A stretch of 64,000 nucleotides of DNA from Wuchereria bancrofti (taxonomy: Eukaryota > Nematoda > Chromadorea > Rhabditida > Onchocercidae). How positions within the stretch are numbered: the stretch's first letter is position 1; each line of letters opens with the position of its first letter. Where the stretch lies: contig SSBO01000012.1 in NCBI GenBank assembly GCA_005281725.1, positions 15,205,075 to 15,269,074 on the forward strand, written 5' to 3'. Positions 12,801 to 26,925 of this stretch are shown in pieces. Both the position numbers and the translations under genes were made by a program. The notes beneath the pieces are model-generated. The model did not search any database. It saw nothing but the letters and a program-made list of their open reading frames with translations, and was not told where the DNA came from.

Positions 12801-15800
12801 AATTTCTTTAAACATATGTTATTTGTAATCCCATAAACTAATTAATAAAATAAAAGAAATTGTTCCAAAGCTATTTTGAAGAAAAGCAGAAATATATGAA
12901 TTGCTAAATAATTTTCCTATTGTAGTCAAAAACAAACGGCATTAGCTTCTAGCAATGTTGAATGAAATGAAATCTTAAATTTCCAGCTAATCAAATGGCT
13001 GAAGCTTCCGGATGGTGAACGGCCATCACTTATCCAGGCATATTTCGAAGAGCCGGATTACGCCGGACATATGGGTGGACCGGATTCTCAAACGGTAACA
13101 TTCTACATATATTATTTACCAACGATCTAATTAAATTTGCTGTTTTCAATTAAAATAAGATACTACCAATGAAGTTTTTTATTCAGCTGATTTAAACTAA
13201 ACAATGAGCACAAATTTCAATGTGCATCACTAATTCTAATGGTATAAGAAATTTCTGTGGAATGAAATTAGGCCTATTTTATTAAACCAAATTAGATTTA
13301 ATTTCAGCTGAGAAATTTTCATTTGATATTAAGGTTCGCACGGCAATGATCTTAATGGATGGAATGATTAACTATTTAATAAGTCGACTGACTGAAGAAG
13401 GTCTTATGGGTTGCATTAATTTCATTTTGCTTTCCGATCACGGTTTGTCCCTTTACATTTGCTTAAAACTTGAAGCTTTTAATATTTTCAACATATTATT
13501 TTTTAATGAAGATAAAAATAAAGTAATCACTTATTTTAATTTCTCTCTTTAACTGATACTTGCTGTGACATCGTAGAAAAGATAAATTTCATCAAAGTTT
13601 CCTTCTTGGACGGTATCTTACAATCAAGTAGTTATAATGAAACATGAGGTTTTTTTTTTTAACTCAGTAAAGAAGTGGTTCATTTTGTGGTCTCATGTAA
13701 ATACTTTAGTGTGAAATAATTTAATGTCCCAGCATTATTCAATATTTTGGCTTTTATCAGGTATGCAGCAAATGGACAAAAAGAAATCTGTGGTTACTAT
13801 GAATTACTTAGGACCACAGTTCAATGACATCTTTTTTTCTGGTGTGGTAGCTCGAGTAGAAATCAACGAAAGCGCTCATTCATCTCAAAACAGTAATGTT
13901 ACTATTCTTTACGATCACATCAATATTTTTTTGAATGAATATTCTTATCTCTTATGATTTTCCAGATGCAGATAATATTATCAATGATATAATTTCGAAG
14001 CTGGAATGTCAGCATGGGAATAATTATATAGCATACAGAAAGGATTTGGTACCGATAAGATTTCATTATGCCGGTTCACCAAGAATAGGCGATATTGTCA
14101 TTAAAGGACGTCCAGGAGTGTGTATTTTTAAGTATGTTTTTTCAGTGACATTTTTCTCAAATCGAACTTTTCGGCTATAGTTCGCAACCTATTTTATCAT
14201 AACTAGACACTGAATATGTGTGTTCTTACGTGGACTCTTACAATACCAATTCTTTTGTGACGCTTACAATACCAATTGTTAAATCACTTCACATAATGTG
14301 TTATCTGATTAAATTAGTTCAGAAAAGCCAAACTGCCTCACTACTTTTGATTATATAACTTTTTAAAATGTACGGAATATCGATTAGATGTTCAGAAAGA
14401 GAGGAAAGCTTTTCCTATGTTTAGAACAGATGAGGAGAAAGAATCGTATAAACTTCTCGGTGACCATGGCTATGATAATAGAATTATCAGCATGCGGGCT
14501 ATTTTCATTGCCGTCGGTCCTGATATTGCACAAAATCGGGAGATCAGTGCTTTCCAGAACATTGAGCTTTATAATCTATTCGCAAGTGAGTTCCCATTTT
14601 AAAAGTTAAAATGAATTTAGGTGGAAGAAATGAGCCAGTTAAGACTGTATTTTGAATTCGTGATCATAAATTATTTTCATGCGACAGAAGAATGTGTAGT
14701 TATTTAGTATTTTGGTAGAGAAATTTTAACTCTCAATATTCTGTCGTCTCCTTAAGTTATGGGAAACAAACCTTTACAATCATTCTTTTATAAAGATTTA
14801 TTACGAATTGATGCGGCACCAAATAATGGGACGGACGGTATTTTATTCCCTGTACTCCGCAATCCGCCAGCTTTACCGATAACGGCTGTTGATCAGCCAT
14901 CAGACCAATGCACTGAAAAGATAAATATGAAAGTGTGTAATTTCTCACGTAACTGCCCGGTAATTTTTTTGTGTCATTTATGAAAATTTTCAAAAAACCG
15001 AATGACTTAGAGTTGATTCAATGTTTTTAATTTAATATATAATCATAGTTATCATTGTTAGGAATTAAATTAAACCCACTGATCGTTGTTACACTCTCTT
15101 TTGCATTTGTCTTATCTTTTTTGCTGTTTATGAATGACATATGATGTATTGAATTAGGATAAGTCAATATATTCTTCCAGTCATTCAATTTTCTAACATT
15201 TTCATATCATTCAGTTGATGGATAACACTTACCAAAATTGTTCGGTGATATTTCACAGTTCTGTCAGTGCTAGTTATCATTTTACGGGTGAACTCTGCAA
15301 TTTACAATTTTGCGACGCCATTATACATTTTGATAAGAAGTTGAAAAAAACAATTATGGTGGAAGGTATCATGAGGAATACTATTTGGACGGAAGAGATA
15401 AAGTGAGCTTTTGTATGATAAAAAGCTTATCATTATGAAAAGAACCAGTGGCAAATTCCGATTAACGGAAGAAGTATTTAATAACATACTTCAAGTTAAA
15501 ATAACCATTTGTTTCAGGGAGAATTGTGTGACTTATATTGATAATGTTACACAAACTAATTCATGTGAAACTGCAAAGGATGAAAGTTACTCATTAATTT
15601 CGCTATTTGGAAAGCTTGGTAACTTATCTTTCTGTTGCTTATGAAACAACTTATAGCGATGTACGAAATATCTCAAAGACTTTAAGCAAGTCGATTGAGA
15701 CCATTTGGTCGGAACCGACGATGATCTAACTGTTAGACTGAATTAGCATACCATAAATTAATGGTTTATAGTGCAAGCACTTTTTAGACAATCCGTAACA

Positions 15801-16947
15801 GATCTAAGAATTTCCAAATGTTCGATACTTTTGGTCACCAGTATAATAATTTACTATTTTACCTGTTTATCGACCATAGATGTTGTTTCAGATAGCTATT
15901 ATACGTTTGATCTTGCTCGATTGGTTGTGCCAAAAGTTTTTGTTGATGGTAAGTTATCGAAATTGGACATAAATTACATTTGTCTCGTGATGTCTTTGAT
16001 GGAACGCTAAATGATTTTAAATGCAACAGATTATGCTAAATTATAAATTAAAGAAGTTTTCAGGAATATGGCAATATGTCTTAAATGAAACAGCTGAATA
16101 CCTAGTCCAATACGGTTACTTACGGTTTTTCTCTGGTGCAATATATGATCAAGATGGAGATGGGGTACGCGACAGTGACGAAGTTGTCAGGTAACCACTC
16201 TATTCCTTGATATGATTCACCCCGCTTACTCTAACTATAGAAAATTTTATATTTTGCCCAGTATACGAACATGTTTGATTACATACTACTATCTTTCTTA
16301 CTTCTGTTTTGAAATTACAGGAAAAGTGACCCATCACATTTATTTTTTGTGCTTATGTGGTGCAAGAATCGCGCACTCATTGGTCATAATTTATGCAAGG
16401 ATACTGTCTTCGTCCCTTATATATTACCATTTAAAGGGAGAAATTTGAACTGCTTGGTAAGATAACTTTGCATAGAAAAGACTGCACAGTTAGTTATATT
16501 TTGAATATGTAATGTCTTCAAATGAAGTAACACTCACCAAAGAATGACTTAATTGATAATTGGAAGATAAGAGAACGAACAGTTCCGACTACTCTTATCT
16601 TCCGGATGAAAATTGTGATTACAGGAAATGCTTTGAATACATGCAAATGTACAGCTCATGTCGAAGCTTTCAAGGCATCACGAGTATATTCATCATTAAA
16701 GTAATAATAATTGATCGATGTATTTTCACTGCAGTAGAAGACGTTGTTCCTCTTTGAATTTTCAGTAATATTCACAGTGAATCATTTTTTACAGAAACCT
16801 TCGGAATATCTCTATGACAATACAGTTCGAATGCGTGATATCGAACTATTAACAGGAATGGAGTTTTTCACTGATCGAAACATCTGGTCGAATGAGGAAG
16901 CAATCCAGCTACGAACTTCGTTACCGGAAAGAAGGCGGTCGTCATGA
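9842..16947 (+). CDS. enpp: Ectonucleotide pyrophosphatase/phosphodiesterase (ENPP family), 20 exons
   Basis: Type II membrane ectoenzyme that cleaves phosphodiester or pyrophosphate bonds of extracellular nucleotides or lipids with two zinc ions. Exons: 9842-9862, 10986-11210, 11330-11361, 11407-11638, 11885-11935, 12169-12238, 12545-12609, 12987-13094, 13334-13442, 13761-13892, 13966-14121, 14388-14585, 14757-14932 (or to 14959), 15215-15402, 15518-15618, 15772-15840, 15892-15948, 16064-16190, 16321-16456, 16795-16947; about 801 residues with consistent phases. A membrane anchor lies at 38-62. The metal and catalytic set is complete: D105 (SSDGF), nucleophile T141 (KTFPNHY), D256 and H260 (DYAGH), D303-H304 (SDHG), H427 (GDHGYDN). 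The APNNGT motif follows, then the nuclease-like C-terminal domain with a full EF-hand loop DQDGDGVRDSDE (692-703). Only about 40 residues separate anchor and catalytic domain, so the somatomedin-B domains of human ENPP1-3 are absent. Substrate cannot be predicted. The least certain exons are 11330-11361, 15772-15840 and the 14932/14959 donor. Confidence 0.9.
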
Positions 16948-17554
16948 TAACACGTAACGTTGATCAGTAGTGCTTTGTCTAATTTCTTTTTACTGTTGAA
17001 GATTTGTTGGAAACGACTGTGAAATATTCAAACACGAATCACTTAATTACTGTATTGTTAATTCCTTTCATCTAAGATTCCTAAATTTCCATCTTATTAT
17101 GCCTTACTTTTAGACTAATTACATATAACTTGCATTCCTATTAGGTCGCATCAGATTAAAAATTTTAAGTACTTTAATTCCAAGATTTGAATAAACTTAC
17201 TTTAGGAAATTTAATGATACTATTGTTCTTAGATAGTCTTTACATACTAGCATACATTTAATTTACAATTAACTTACATTAATAATTTACACAATAATTC
17301 GCCACATTCCTAACTGCTTACTTCCTTATCGTAATTTAATTTTAACAAACTAAATGAACTATGGAATAAATAGAACAAATGGGAGTGTTACTAATATACT
17401 AACAGCAAATGGAAAGTTCACAATTACAATTCACAATACTTAACTTATTTCAAAAACTTTAAAATTCTGTCAAAGTATGTACAACCACTTAACTGATAAA
17501 TCCTGCTTTTTCTAAATCATTTTTTCTTCCTTTCTTCTGATCTATCTTTCCACT
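16948..17554. other. 3' flank of the ENPP gene, no gene seen
   Basis: AT-rich sequence after the TGA at 16945-16947, with several AATAAA-like hexamers (for example GGAATAAATAG near 17361) that could serve as polyadenylation signals. No coding exon is supported. It ends where the duplicated block begins. Confidence 0.5.
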
Positions 17555-20500
17555 TCTTTTCGCTTTGCTTTCCTTCTTCCCTCATTTGTCTTTATTCTTT
17601 TTTCACTTCCCATTTTTTTCTTTTTTTGTTTAATAAAAACTAAAGAAAGAGACAAGTAACAAAGAAAGCCAAAAGTGTTTTGCCAATTTACAAATTGAAT
17701 AAAATCTTAAGACAAGCACTTCTCAACGAAACACTTTTTTTGTCAGTTTCAAAATTTAACTCAGGTCACCTACACACAATCTACACTTAGTATAACCAAC
17801 ACGAAGGAAATAAACCATACGACAGCAATAACAAAAGTTAAAAAAATTTCAAAAAGATAAAAAAAAATTAAAAGAACCATAATAAAAACGAGACATAAAA
17901 TAATCCTTACTACAACAAAAGAAAAAAAATAAAGTACTTTATCTTGAAAATGAATTTCGATAACATTTCTGAACTTCAGCAATTACACATTCCAAAACAT
18001 AAAAAAGGGTCGTTAATGAGTAAAACAGACATATGCAAGCTTAAATATCAATCGAATAATGCATTTCTCTAATAAATGTTGATTTAAGTTTGCTATCAGA
18101 AATAAAATTAAACAAACTTCAACTTCAACGTTATGGCCTAAAATAAGTCTAGATGTTCTCTAATTGGAATAAGCTATGGCGGTAATCACAGAAACTTTTG
18201 AAATACAATTAGAGAGGAATAAAGGGATCAAGTTGAAGGATTAACGTTACTCTTTTGCTAAATAAGCTAAATAATTTAATAATTTATGAAAAATGGTAGA
18301 TTCTGGAACAATAGCAAGTGGAATTATAGTATTCCTAACATAATTCAAATATTAGCATTTGAAAACAGATTCAGCAGAAATCCAATCCTTCTGGATTATA
18401 TCAGGCAATCAAAGCAATCCTTAAATCAAACTTTCACGGCCTGACAATCTGGCAACTCTTTTCCTCTCTTTTTCCCTCCTTTTTCTTTTTTCTTTGCTTA
18501 TTTTCTTTCTTTTTCACTATTTTTCTTTCACTTTTTTCCTTCCTCTTTTCTTTTTTCCGTTTGATCTTTACTCTTTTTACTCTCTTCTCTTTTTCCTTAT
18601 TTTCCCCGTTTTTTCTCTTTTCATTTGTCATAGCAGAAAACAAAAACTACACATCGGAGTGATATCTGAAGACGTTAATAGTATCAACCGGAAGATTAAT
18701 TTCAGTTTCCTCATTTTTCACGGTTCAATTTCTGAAGCAAGTGGAAATAATTTGCAAATATCTATTGGAAACTGCAAATAATTCAGTAAGATTGGCCTAT
18801 TACTATCAATCAGTCTTGAGAAACGAGTCCATCCATTTTGATGCTATCAATCCTAATTGCATATTCAACTTTGAGTTGGGAGTTTAATTTATTTCGGCCT
18901 AAGTGAGTTTAATTCAAGTACATTTGCATTAAGCAAAGACTACTTTGGTTTTCCAAGTATTTAAGTTGCAATTAATAATTTATCATCCAAAATTATCCAT
19001 ATGGCAGTGATAGAACTTACCGGAATCCCTGACAGTGAGCTTAATGGTGGCCGAGTTCTTTATTTTTTCTAGAAATTTTTACTACGATATAAATATGTAA
19101 ATATCAGTTGCAAAGGAATAACCTCACATTTGCAGTTACAAAAAAATAACTTTTATGATTCTAAATTTCTATCAATGTCATCGCTTTCATCCAAACAGAA
19201 ACTATTTTCCTTCTATTTTCATATAAAAATTGCTTACTTTAAATGTATTTGTTCTCCTAAACATTTTTCAAGTATTTCCAAAGTGTCAACAAACTTCATC
19301 CAATGCCAGAAATTTTTTTTTTCTGAAGAATATTGTGCATTATAAGTTGTTCAATTTACATTCTGTACACACATTACATTCTGAAAGTTTATTTGATTGA
19401 CACAGAGTAGCAGAACATTTCCCAAAATGTTTTTTCTTCGTTCAGACTGGTGGATGAATCCTTTATCAGTTGTTCCCTATCAGTTGATATATTCTGTTTT
19501 GTCAAACTGAACGATCGAGAAATTTTTTGCTCTATTTGTGAACAATCATGAATGTATACACTCATTAAATTCCTTTATTCAATAATTAATCTCATTGCCG
19601 TTTCCTCAGTTATTTTGAATTTCGATCACGTGCCATGCTTTAATCCATTTAGATACTATTCTCCTTGTATCTAATTTAAAATATGTGTATTTTTATTTCT
19701 GTTTGATTTAAGATATAAATAAATGAAACAAATCTATGGGATTATTTTTGCAAGAAAACAACTGATTCAAATATTCGTTTCCTCTTTTTACGTTTTTTGT
19801 TCTCAAAAAAAAGTGTATGCGAAGATCAGAATTATGTGGATGAGATATCCTCAAAAGATACTCAAATTCACAACTTTTCTGAGAATATAAACAGTAATGC
19901 TATCTGATATTTTTTTCTTACACTTCAAAATGAAGATTCTTGTTGCTTACATGTTTGATGACAAATAAAGTGAAAATTAAATCAAACCAATTATTTTTGT
20001 TATTTGCATCAGCATTAATGACACTTCATCAGAAATAGCGATGAACCAATTTTTCGATCATATCAACCTTCGTGGCGCAGAAAATAATTTAAAAAATTTA
20101 AAATACCGACTAAAAATTTATCTTAAATGCCACTTAACGCGATGAGTACTTCTAGTTAATGGACAAGAGGTGGAGTATCTATTTAGAAAGTATTAAGAAA
20201 GAATATTGTTCGCAATTAAAACTTTGTGATGAAATTTAAGAAATTGAAGTTACTTAATTTTTGCATACTCAAACATTCTGACAAGCTGTCAATAAGACCT
20301 ATTATTTCATTCATAATTTGATTTCATTCATAAGATTTTTATTTTTTATTTTTGCAAAGTTCTATTTGATTTGATTCCCAAAGTAAACTAAATAGGACAC
20401 CTAAAAGATTCCGAAGTAACGAATTGTTTCTATTCAATTAGTTTGGTGTCAAAAAATTTATTTGATCATTTTGAGAAGCAAAAATCGTTCGCTGATCAGT

Positions 20501-23500
20501 AATAAGTGAAATCAAACTTATTTCGAACTTAAATTACCTTTAACTGTTTACTTCGCTTAAATTCTCATATTATCTCAATGTTCTCATTAGATATAATACC
20601 CATTCCCTTTAAGTATGAAAACTACTGTCAGATTAATCAAAGCATTTAGAGCTTGCGAATGATTTTTCCGAATTGTTCTGAAGTTTTTAAGCAGCTGAGG
20701 AAACAAACAAAAGAATCAAAAATAAAATAAAAAAAAAGACATAAAATTTGAAAGCGATTAATTACAGTGTATTATGAAATTCATTATGTCTTTGATGAAT
20801 TTGTCATAAAAATCTGAAAAGACCCTTAATGAATCATTAGATGCTTATAGCAAGTTGACTTTGCACAATTCTGCCTTTTTTTCCCAATACAGTCAATAAT
20901 AAATGAGGGAAATCTTTCATCCTTGGAAAGTTTTTAATGAATCTTAAAATACTGTAGAGAAATTGAAAAGTTTCTAGTGGGACATTGAAAAGCTCAGGAA
21001 AAAGTATCTAATTTTAGCATTTGAAGCAATTAAGCTTCAGCAATCGAATAAAAATATATCAGGGTTAAAGGTTCGGCTGCTTAAAAACATCAGAACAATT
21101 CGGAAAATTCAGTAAATAAGAAAGCAGAGCTAAAAAAGGGAAAGTTATTTCAGTAAATTAATAAGTAATCAACACGAGAATCATCCGCGATTTAAAACAA
21201 ATAGAAAAATCACTTTATTATTGTTTATTTGCCTGAACAAAAAATATAATTTGGTATTTGATTCAGTTGAAAATAATTATTTTCAGAATTTTTTGGGGCA
21301 TCAAGCAATAGATGGATTTATGCATATTTCTATTAGGTAGCTTTGGTCTAGGATTGAATCGGTCTAAGATTTTTGAGAACAATAAAAAGGATATCCAGTG
21401 ACATCTTACAAATTTATTACTTACACTGATAAGCACTGACAGAAAATTACTACCTTTTCACCCATTTATCAGGTAGTTCACCTTTACACTTCCGAAGACG
21501 CTCCATGAGAAAATTGGACGAAAGCTGTTGCTTGCATATTTGATGTGCCGCAAAGAATAACGGAAATCTTGATATCATATTGTGTTTCGTCAGCATCATA
21601 AAGATCGCTTCAGCAGTTGCTGGGCCCTGAATACTTTGTCCATTCGGCATTTCTCATTCCAGATCCTGGATCGATTTTCTGGTTTTAACAAATGCTTCAC
21701 ATATTTTGCGATTACGGCCAGAGTTGCATGTTGCTATAAGATCGGCTATCCCGCAACTTTCGAAGTATGTTTGAATATTTGAATCGTGATAAAATAGCTC
21801 GACAATTACAATGATTTCCAAGAGTCCTAATTGTACAATAGCCGCTTTTGTATTACTCCCATATCCCAAACCATCAGCAAAACCGGCAGCGCATGCTACT
21901 ACATTTTTTAAACCACCACATAACTCGACGGTATTCGAGTCTTTAGTCAAATTAATTCGGAAATTATCGCTTTCAAACGATTTTTTCAGTACCGGCCACT
22001 TTTTTTTGACCTCTACAGCCAATCGCTGCCTCAGAGAATTCATTATTTGCTACTTCCTCAGCACATTTGCGCCCATTGGTACTGCTGTATCGATATTCAG
22101 CAATCCTCGAATTCCTTCAGACACTAAACGAATTACACCTTCTTTCTTATCTATCAAAAAACGTTTGATAAGTGAAATGGCCAAAGCGCCCTCTTTCAAG
22201 TGGTGTGGTATAAGTATATCGCTGCCTATGCAAGCTGTCACTAAATCTGCAACAGCTATCACATTCGATGATAATTTTTTGCCTGGCAGGTATTTAACAT
22301 TTTCATGCTACGTATTGATAATTTCAGTAAATTTCTTTCCATTTACTATCTCTTCATGAACCCACATGCGAACTTCTGGATCGAAATCATTTTTGTGTTT
22401 TCCAGCATTCCGTCCAACAATTAGTGCAATCGTTGAACCCCAATTACCTGAACCCACAAGTGTTATTTTGGGCGGCGCTTTATGTTTCATTACAATGAAA
22501 GGCAGGAATAATTCAAGTGATGCTGAAAACAAAATGCTTAATGAATCACAAATCAGCTTGCCAAATATCATAAATGAACCGACTTGCAAAAATTTTTATT
22601 TGTAATGCTTAAACTACAGCAATAAAATTTTCCCAAATAAATGAATGAATTTCGAAAAATTGGACAAACAGCAGTAATTAGGAAAGTGCTTTCGATGTTC
22701 TGTCATCTTATGTGAAAAAGCCGAAGGAACTGTCAAACATAGGTTATTTCGGCGTTCCCCTTGCTTGAACAGTGTAAATAGCATTTATATTTGAATTTTT
22801 GATCATCGTTTGTCTATCTTCCTTTCATTTCTAATAAACTCAGCTATTTAATATCAAAGTGATCAAGTTGTTGCTGTTAATAGTTTATAGGGACATCTAG
22901 TTTAATCCAGAAATGTAAAGTAATATTTTTGCACCTTCCTACCTTTCTTTTCCTCAGTGCAAAGCTCCTGTTTTTTTACATATAAATTGAAAATGAAACG
23001 CCCAACTGATTAAATTTTACTCTTCTCTTTTATGTAGTCTTTAGTCTTTTTCTTTTTATGCATCTCCTTTCATTTCCGCCTATGAAATTAATCAAATTGA
23101 ATTTTTTACGGATCACATAACAGATGTAAGTCGACCCTGAAATGACTACTTTGTGCAATGACTTCAGTGATAAGAATGAGCAGTGCAGTAGTTTGTGTTT
23201 TGAGCTAAGGAAAAAAATATCTGTTAGCTTGAAATTCTTTCACTTGTAATATTCTTTGTTTGACATATTTAGTCAACTTAAATCAGTTTGGCTGCTCATC
23301 AGAAATGGATAATGACCGAAATGTAACTCACTGGAAAATTTTTCTCGATGAATGTGCGATTCCCTACAAATTTCACTTTCTAATGATTATGTTTACACCA
23401 TTAAGACCCAGTAATTCATTAAAATTCATTAAAGACTGACTAACTCTGAAGGAATTGTCTTAAACGTTTTTAAATACTTCAAACTTAATTTCCACACAAT

Positions 23501-23881
23501 GTCATTTGAAGCAATTTGCACGAGTGTTACTTCTTTGATGTGATCTTTAATCTTAGCTAAATGTGTTGCAAATCAGGCATAATCAATCAATCTGCCACCA
23601 TCGCTTTATTCATGTGTGGTTGTCGTTTTGGTCATGATGATGTTAATCAGACTGGCAGAGTTATAGTCTTTGAAGTCAGAGTTGATAAAATGTATCGATT
23701 AGCAAAATTTGACAATTGCACTTTTCACATCCTTTCACTTTACGATCATAATACCAATCGTAATCGTAAGACTATTTTTCTTGAAATATACTTTCCCAAA
23801 TATAAAGAAATGATAACCTAGAAAACTTCACATCTACTGGATATTTAGCATATTTAAACAAAAAGATAAGAAAAAACATTG
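17555..23881. repeat. 6.3 kb duplicated block, copy 1
   Basis: Matches 27673-34003 almost base for base at an offset of 10118. The only difference noticed is 4 extra bases in the second copy near 32845 (GAAGTAAGGAAC against GAAGGAAC at about 22725), after which the offset is 10122. The left border is sharp: 17554 and 27672 differ, and 17555 and 27673 onward agree. The right border is at 23881, directly before a single 'n'. Contents: a pyrimidine-rich, low-complexity tract at about 18450-18625, kilobases of AT-rich sequence without a supported exon, the decayed glycerol-3-phosphate dehydrogenase gene (22490-21450, -), and an unexplained 86-codon frame at 23561-23821. Such identity means a very recent duplication or the same locus assembled twice. 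Confidence 0.9.
21450..22490 (-). pseudogene. gpdh: Decayed glycerol-3-phosphate dehydrogenase (NAD), copy 1
   Basis: Cytosolic enzyme family that interconverts dihydroxyacetone phosphate and glycerol 3-phosphate. Read from 22490 downward, the protein starts [20 protein letters not shown], which is the NAD-binding GxGxxG segment. It continues through [69 protein letters not shown] and GQSIQGPATAE. There are no introns, so it may be a retrocopy. Four breaks are visible. A TAG follows EIINT at about 22311. About 20 residues are missing where the family has VVPHQF (DILIPHH here). A frame shift near 22065 moves [15 protein letters not shown] into another frame, with return near 21990. A TGA replaces Arg after SIQDLE near 21654. 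An AATAAA lies downstream of the stop. No functional enzyme can come from this copy. Confidence 0.9.
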
Positions 23882-23882
23882 N
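23882..23882. other. Single ambiguous base at the end of duplicate copy 1
   Basis: The only isolated 'n' in the window. It follows directly on the last base at which copy 1 agrees with copy 2 (23881 against 34003). It probably marks a contig join or an unresolved consensus base at a repeat boundary. Confidence 0.8.
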
Positions 23883-26800
23883 TTACATGCATTTAATTTT
23901 CACATCTCTTATACAATATAATGTGTATAAGCGAGGTTAATTTATGGACAAAGAGATTCTCATTTTCTGCTTCTCCTCGCTTTCCAGCTACATCGTTTGT
24001 ATCAAAGGATTATCCGTTTATCAGTTTATCGCCTTTGTTCTTCGTCTTTAGCGACAAAGACTACTTTGTTTTTCCAAGTATTTAAGTTGCAATTAATAAT
24101 TTATCATCCAAAATTATCCATATGGCAATGATAGAACTTCCGAAATCCCTGTAGTAAGCCTAATGGTGGCCGAGTTCTTTATTTTTTCTAGAAATTTTTA
24201 CTACGATATAAAGGTAATATAAATATCAGTTACAAAGGAATAACTTCACATCTATCATTTGCAGTTACAAAAAAATAACGTTTATGATTTTAAATTTCTA
24301 TCAATGTCATCGCTTTAATCCAAACAGAAACTATTTTCCTTCTACTTTCATATAAAAATTGCTTATTTTAAATGTATCTGTTCTTCTAAACATTTTTCAA
24401 GTATTGCCAAAGTGTCAACAAACTTCATCCAGTGCCAGAATTTCTTTGCTGAAGAATATTGTGCTTATAAGTTGTTCAATTTACATTCTATACACACATT
24501 ACATTTTGTAAGTTCATTTGACTGACACAGAGTAGCAGAACATTTCCTAAAATGCTTTTTTCTTCGTTCAAATTGATGGATGAATCCTTTATCAGTTGTT
24601 TCCTATCAGCTGATATATTCTTAGTTTTGTCAGTTTGAACGATCGAAAAATTTTTTGCTCTATTTGTGACAATCATGAATGTATACACTCATTAAATTCT
24701 TTTATTCAATAATTAATTATTTCATTGCTGTTTCCTCAGTTATTTTCAATTTCATGAATTCGAATTTCGATCATTTAGGTCATTTAAAAAAAAATTTCGA
24801 TCATTTAATCCATTTAGGTACTATTCTCCTTGTATCTAATTTAAAATATGTGTATTTTTATTTCTCTTTGATTTAAAATATAAATAAACGAAATAAATCT
24901 ATGGGATTATTTTTGCAAGAAAACAACTGATGCAAATATTCGTTTCCTCTTTTTGCTTTTTTTGTTTTCAAAAAAAATTAGATGCGAAGATCAGAATTAT
25001 GTGGATGAGATATCCTCAAAAGAGTACTCAAATTCACAACTTTTCTGAGAATATAAACAGTAGTGCTATCTGATATTTTTTTCTTAAACTTCAAAATGAA
25101 GATTCTTGTTGCTTATATGTTTGATGACAAATAAAGTGAAAATTAAATCAAACCAATTATTTTTGTTATTTGCATTAGCATTAATGACACTCCATCAAAA
25201 ATAGCGATGAACCAATTTTTTCGATCATATCAACCTTCGTGGCGCAGAAAATAGATGTTAATTTAAAATACCGACTAAAAATTTATCTTAAGTGCCATTT
25301 AACGCGATGAGTACTTCTAGTTATGGACAAGAGGTGGAGTATCTATTTAGAAAGTATTAAGAAAAAATATTAAGAAGCATTAAGAATCTCACACTGTTCC
25401 TGAGCCATGATCAGACTAATAAAAACTAAAAAATTGACGATTTTAAACCTTTACTTCTAACCGATGAAAAAACAAAAGCAAATTGTCCAGTGGAAGACAA
25501 TGATTGCATATCCTGTACGTTTTTTCCGTCCATCGCCCTCAGTTTGCTTACCTTAGTTCAAGACTTATCTTCAGACTACCTCAGCCATGTGACTCAGAAG
25601 AGTATGTCTGTGAATACTATCTAATGATCCTTCAAATTTATATATAATCTTAAAACTACTCAGTTAATGTTGCATTTTTCATTTGCTTTTTTCTTCGGTG
25701 GTCTTCATTTTCTGATTTTTTATCGTTTTGTTCGCAATTAAAACTTTGTGATAAAATTTAAGAAATTGAAATTACTTAATTCTTGCATACTAAAATACCT
25801 TCAAATATTCTGATAAACTGTCAATAAGACCTATTATATTTGATTTCATTCATAAGATTTTTATTTTTTATTTTTGCAAAGTTCTATTTGCTTTGATTCC
25901 CAAAGTAAATTAAACAGAACACCTAAAGGATTCCAAAGTAACGAATTGTTTCTATTCAATTAATTTGGTGTCAAAAAATTTATTTGAAAAAGTCGTTCGC
26001 TGATCAGTAATAAGTGAAATCAAACTTATTTCGAACTTAAATTACCTTTAACTGTTATTTACTTTGCTTAAATTCTCATATTGTCTCAATGTTCCCATTA
26101 GATATAATATTCACTCTCCAAGTATGAAATACTACTGTTAGATTGATCAAAGCATTTAGAGCTTGCGAATAAATTTTCCGAATTGTTCTGAAGTTTTCAA
26201 GCAGCCGAGGAAACAAACAAAAGAATCAGAAATAAAATTGAAAAAAAAACATAAAATTTGAAAGTGATTAATTACAGTGTATTATGAAATTCACTATGCC
26301 TCTGATGAATTTATCATAAAAATATGAAAAGACCTTTAATGAATCATTAGATGCTTATAGCAAGTTGACTTTGCAGAATTCTTCCTCCCCAATACAGTTA
26401 ATAATAAATGAGGGAAATCTTTTATCCTTCAAAAGTTTTTAATGAATTTTAAAATACTGTAGAGAAATTGGAAAGTTTCTAGTGGTTTTTTTTTTTGAAA
26501 AGATCAAGAAGAAGTATTTAATTTTAGCATTTGAAGCAATGGAATAAAAATATATCAGGGTTAAAAATTGCTTTAGAAAAGCGCAAAATTTTTACAATAG
26601 TTAGAAAGTACTTCAGTAAATAAGGAAGCAGAGCTAAAAAGGGAAAGTTATTTCAACAAATTAATAAGTAATCAACATGAGATCATCCGCGATTTAAAAC
26701 AAATAGAAAAATCACTTTATTATTGTTTATTTGCCTGAACAAAAAATATAGTTTGATATTTGATTCAGTTGAAAATAATTATTTTCAGAATTTTTCTAGG

Positions 26801-26925
26801 GCATCAAGCAATGGAAGGATTTATGCATATTTCTAGTTAGATAGCTTTGGTCTAGGATTGAATCAGTCTAAGATTTTTGAGAACAATAAAAAGGATATCA
26901 AAGGTGAGCTACCTGATAAATGGAT

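Noticed and set aside
16560..16757. Cys-rich open stretch (with PDENCDYRKCFEY) between the last two ENPP exons
   Set aside because: No acceptor/donor pair keeps the frame, and direct joining of 16456 to 16795 restores the family C-terminus (VRMRDIELLTGMEFF).
18434..18781. Lys/Glu/Arg-rich and Phe/Leu-rich frames, and the copies at 28552-28899
   Set aside because: They are the two readings of one pyrimidine/purine-biased low-complexity tract, with no protein family behind them.
21811..22359. 182-codon plus-strand frame, and its copy at 31929-32477
   Set aside because: It lies antisense over the dehydrogenase remnant, whose minus-strand protein is clearly recognisable; the plus frame is its shadow.
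23561..23821. 86-codon frame repeated at 33683-33943
   Set aside because: It is identical in both copies only because the whole block is; no start context, splice partner or family features.
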